Below are positions 61,817 through 64,000 of a stretch of DNA of 64,000 nucleotides, one piece after another. The stretch is from Parvibaculum sp. GTDB lineage: Bacteria > Pseudomonadota > Alphaproteobacteria > Parvibaculales > Parvibaculaceae. Numbering within the stretch: position 1 is the stretch's first letter; every line of letters starts with the position of its first letter. The DNA is taken from positions 2,055,701 to 2,119,700 of the forward strand of contig JAEPQD010000001.1 in NCBI GenBank assembly GCA_017642695.1, given 5' to 3'. The notes beneath the pieces were generated by a model that did no database searches, was not told the DNA's origin, and saw nothing but the letters and a program-made list of their open reading frames with translations. The position numbers were made by a program, and so were the translations under genes.

Positions 61817-63313
61817 GTGAACCGCGGAAAATCTGGTGGCAGGTTCGGCATCGTCGATGTCGGCTCCAATTCGGTGCGTCTTGTAGTGTACGAGGCGGCC
61901 GAACGAAACCCCGTGCTTGTCTTCAACGAGAAGGTGATGGCGGGGCTTGGCCGGTCGCTGGCATCGACAGGCCGTCTCGATCCCAAGGGCATCAACCGGG
62001 CGTTGGAAGCACTACGGCGTTTCATGGCGTTGCGCGAGCAGATCGGCGTGCCACAGCTCGTTGTGGCGGCGACGGCGGCGGTTCGCGATGCCGAGGACGG
62101 AGCCGAGTTCCTCGCCAGGGCAGAGGACATCTGTGGCTTCAAGATCGAATTGCTCTCCGGTATTGACGAGGCTCGCCTCTCTGCACAAGGCGTGCTTTCC
62201 GGTATTCCCGAGGCAGATGGGCTCGTCGGCGATCTCGGTGGTGGCAGCCTGGAACTGGTGCCTGTTTCATCGGGCAAACCGGGTCCCGGCGCCACGCTGC
62301 CACTCGGGCCGCTCCGTCTGATCGATCTTGCGCATGGCAGCCTTGCCGAAGCTGAATCTGTGGTCGACAGGACGCTCGCGGAACAGGACTGGCTCAAGGA
62401 TTTCCAGGGCAAGCGCTTCTATGCCGTGGGTGGCGTCTGGCGAAACCTCGCCCGGATCCATATGGCGCAGCGCAATTATCCGATCCACGTCCTCCATCAA
62501 TATGTAATTCCGGCACGCGACGCCTCGGACATTTCCCGTGTAATCGAGCGGCTCGGCCCGAAATCACTGGCGCAGATTCCCGACGTTTCGGAGCGCCGGG
62601 TAGAGGCGCTTCCGTTCGGGGCGCTGGTGCTGGATAAGCTCATCGCTGCGCTGAAGGCAAAGGAAGTCGTTATTTCGGCTTATGGTTTGCGTGAAGGCAT
62701 CCTGTTCGACCGGCTCGACAAGAAGGAACAGGCCAAGGACCCGCTTATCGCCGGTTGCCGTGATCTGGCCGGTCGCCTCGCCCGTTTTCCGCAGCACGGT
62801 GACGAGTTCTTCAGTTGGACGGCGCCGATCTTCGCAGAGGGCATTCTCGGCGAGACGGCCGGAGAAGAGCGGCTGCGCCATGCGGGGTGTATCCTCGCCG
62901 ATATCGGGTGGTATGTGCATCCCGACTACCGGGCACATCACGCAATGACGCAGATTCTGCTCGCGCCCTTTTCCGGTATTGACCATCCCGGACGCCTTTA
63001 TCTAGCCCGGGTCGGTTATCACCGGCACGAGGGCAGGGGAGAGCCGGAGCTTCTGGGTAATCTCTCTGGCTATCTCACCGAGCGGGAGCATGACCGGGCG
63101 CTCGTCCTCGGCCTTGCACTGCGCCTCGCTTTCACGCTGTCGGGAGCCACCATGGGTATGCTTCCCAAGACGCGCTTCGACATCGGCAAGAACAGCGTCA
63201 CGCTGGTTGTACCGAAGAAATATGAGCCGCTGGTTGGCGAAATCGTTGCAAAACGGCTTTCAGCTCTTGCGCGGGCGCTCGGCCGGAAGAGCAATATCAA
63301 GGTCGGCAAGTAG
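61817..63313 (+). CDS. ppx: Exopolyphosphatase, Ppx/GppA family
   Basis: Ppx removes terminal phosphates from polyphosphate (some homologues hydrolyse pppGpp). The 498-aa protein has the actin-like phosphate loops GIVDVGSNSVRLVVYE and GLVGDLGGGSLELVPV. VVAATAAVRDAEDGAEFL and ISAYGLREGILFDRL follow. A C-terminal HD-like region contains a run of conserved His and Asp (HPDYRAHHAMTQILLAPFSG). It starts at a GTG (61817) with AGAGG upstream, co-transcribed with ppk. Confidence 0.95.
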   Translation: MNRGKSGGRFGIVDVGSNSVRLVVYEAAERNPVLVFNEKVMAGLGRSLASTGRLDPKGINRALEALRRFMALREQIGVPQLVVAATAAVRDAEDGAEFLARAEDICGFKIELLSGIDEARLSAQGVLSGIPEADGLVGDLGGGSLELVPVSSGKPGPGATLPLGPLRLIDLAHGSLAEAESVVDRTLAEQDWLKDFQGKRFYAVGGVWRNLARIHMAQRNYPIHVLHQYVIPARDASDISRVIERLGPKSLAQIPDVSERRVEALPFGALVLDKLIAALKAKEVVISAYGLREGILFDRLDKKEQAKDPLIAGCRDLAGRLARFPQHGDEFFSWTAPIFAEGILGETAGEERLRHAGCILADIGWYVHPDYRAHHAMTQILLAPFSGIDHPGRLYLARVGYHRHEGRGEPELLGNLSGYLTEREHDRALVLGLALRLAFTLSGATMGMLPKTRFDIGKNSVTLVVPKKYEPLVGEIVAKRLSALARALGRKSNIKVGK

Positions 63314-63316
63314 AGC

Positions 63317-64000
63317 TTATCTGCGCCCCGTCTCGATCAGCACGATCCGCTTGCCCTTCGCACCGATCGCAAGTTCACCTCGCTTCAATCTCAGTGCATC
63401 TTCACCGAAGAGTTCGCGCCGCCAGCCTTTCATGGCAGGGACATCGGCCTCGGTATGGGCGGCGATGAGCTCGAGATCGCTCACATTGGCGACAAGCTTC
63501 TGCGCGACGTCGTGCTCCTCACACTTCTGCTTGAGCAATACCTTCAGGAGTTCGACCAGGGGCCCGATCCCGGCGGGAAGCGGCTCCGGTCCTTCCACGA
63601 CCGGAATGTCCTCTTCCTTCATCGCAAGACCGCGTTCGACGGCTTCCATCAGGCTCGCCGCGGCGCGGCTGTTCGAGAAGCCTTTGGGTACGGCTCGGAG
63701 CTGGTCGAGGTCGGAGATGCTCTTCGGAAGCTGCGTTGCGATCTCGTACAACGCGTCGTCTTTCATGATACGCGAACGCGGCATGTCACGCTCCTGCGCC
63801 TGCCGCTCTCGCCAGGCAGCAATCTCGACCAGAACCGCAAGGCCCCGCTGCCCGCGGAAGCGCATCTTGAGCCGCTTCCATGCATTCTCGGGCCGCATCG
63901 CGTAGGTCTCCGGGTCCTGCAGCACCGACATCTCCTCGGCCACCCAATGAGCCCGCTTCGTATGCATGAGCCGCTTCGCCAGCACTTCGTAGACAGTGCG
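63317..64000 (-). CDS. rnd: Ribonuclease D, C-terminal part
   Basis: RNase D is a 3'-5' exoribonuclease trimming tRNA precursors. The visible 227 or so residues, open at the right edge, contain the HRDC-type regions: [72 protein letters not shown] (split) and a C-terminal HRDC-like half. The DEDD exonuclease domain lies outside. It is convergent with ppx, 3 nt apart. The hdaA/ppk/ppx/rnd neighbourhood is conserved in alphaproteobacteria, supporting the call. Confidence 0.93.
   Translation of the reverse strand, partial: RTVYEVLAKRLMHTKRAHWVAEEMSVLQDPETYAMRPENAWKRLKMRFRGQRGLAVLVEIAAWRERQAQERDMPRSRIMKDDALYEIATQLPKSISDLDQLRAVPKGFSNSRAAASLMEAVERGLAMKEEDIPVVEGPEPLPAGIGPLVELLKVLLKQKCEEHDVAQKLVANVSDLELIAAHTEADVPAMKGWRRELFGEDALRLKRGELAIGAKGKRIVLIETGRR

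Overview
This is a 64-kb chromosomal window from a GC-rich alphaproteobacterium. Several conserved gene blocks, CDP-sugar genes, LLM flavin oxidoreductase content and GTCATCCCGG-type intergenic repeats fit the Hyphomicrobiales/Parvibaculaceae (Parvibaculum-like). That placement is inferred from gene content and order, not from a phylogeny. No rRNA, tRNA, insertion sequence, CRISPR array or replication origin was recognised.

Layout. 1-3595 (minus): alr, an MlaE/MlaF-type lipid-transport pair, and radA cut by the left edge. 3781-9089 (plus): an MscS-type channel, an orphan histidine kinase, and a metallo-beta-lactamase/rhodanese protein flanked by repeat-rich spacers. 9360-11800 (minus): an AT-rich accessory island with an AbiGi/DUF2971-like protein, a Shedu-like (DUF4263) nuclease and an unknown protein, a probable defence module beside dnaB. 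11887-17041: dnaB, doxX, cfa and the rpsF-rpsR-rplI operon. 17381-23605 (plus): fabD-fabG-acpP-fabF-mltG-yicC-gmk. 23622-35671: a surface-sugar island apparently inserted between gmk and rsmA. 35771-43728 (minus): rsmA-pdxA-surA-lptD-lptG-lptF. 43979-48270 (plus): pepA, holC, an MBL hydrolase and a phosphodiesterase. 48272-53325: an ABC-F protein, ndk, a potassium channel, purN and purM. 53506-56450 (plus): DUF2066, a PerM-like permease and hdaA. 56462-59508: an SDR/LLM/membrane-protein module with a TetR regulator. 59579-63313: ppk and ppx. rnd is cut by the right edge.

How the genes work together. The core blocks serve fatty-acid synthesis, peptidoglycan length control, LPS export and assembly (lptD/F/G, surA), replication (dnaB, holC, hdaA), nucleotide synthesis (gmk, ndk, purM, purN) and polyphosphate turnover (ppk under a likely PHO box, then ppx). 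The sugar island has two arms. The plus-strand arm makes CDP-4-keto-6-deoxyglucose and has an epimerase and a C-methyltransferase, pointing to a branched CDP-deoxysugar. The minus-strand arm is a tightly coupled six-gene operon: DegT aminotransferase, ATP-grasp ligase, a phosphatase-like/SDR fusion, two methyltransferase-like proteins and a glycosyltransferase.

The best leads for something undescribed are the phosphatase-SDR fusion and its operon (27269-33537), the three-gene defence-like island (9360-11800), and the TetR module with tandem near-identical palindromes (58843-58876).
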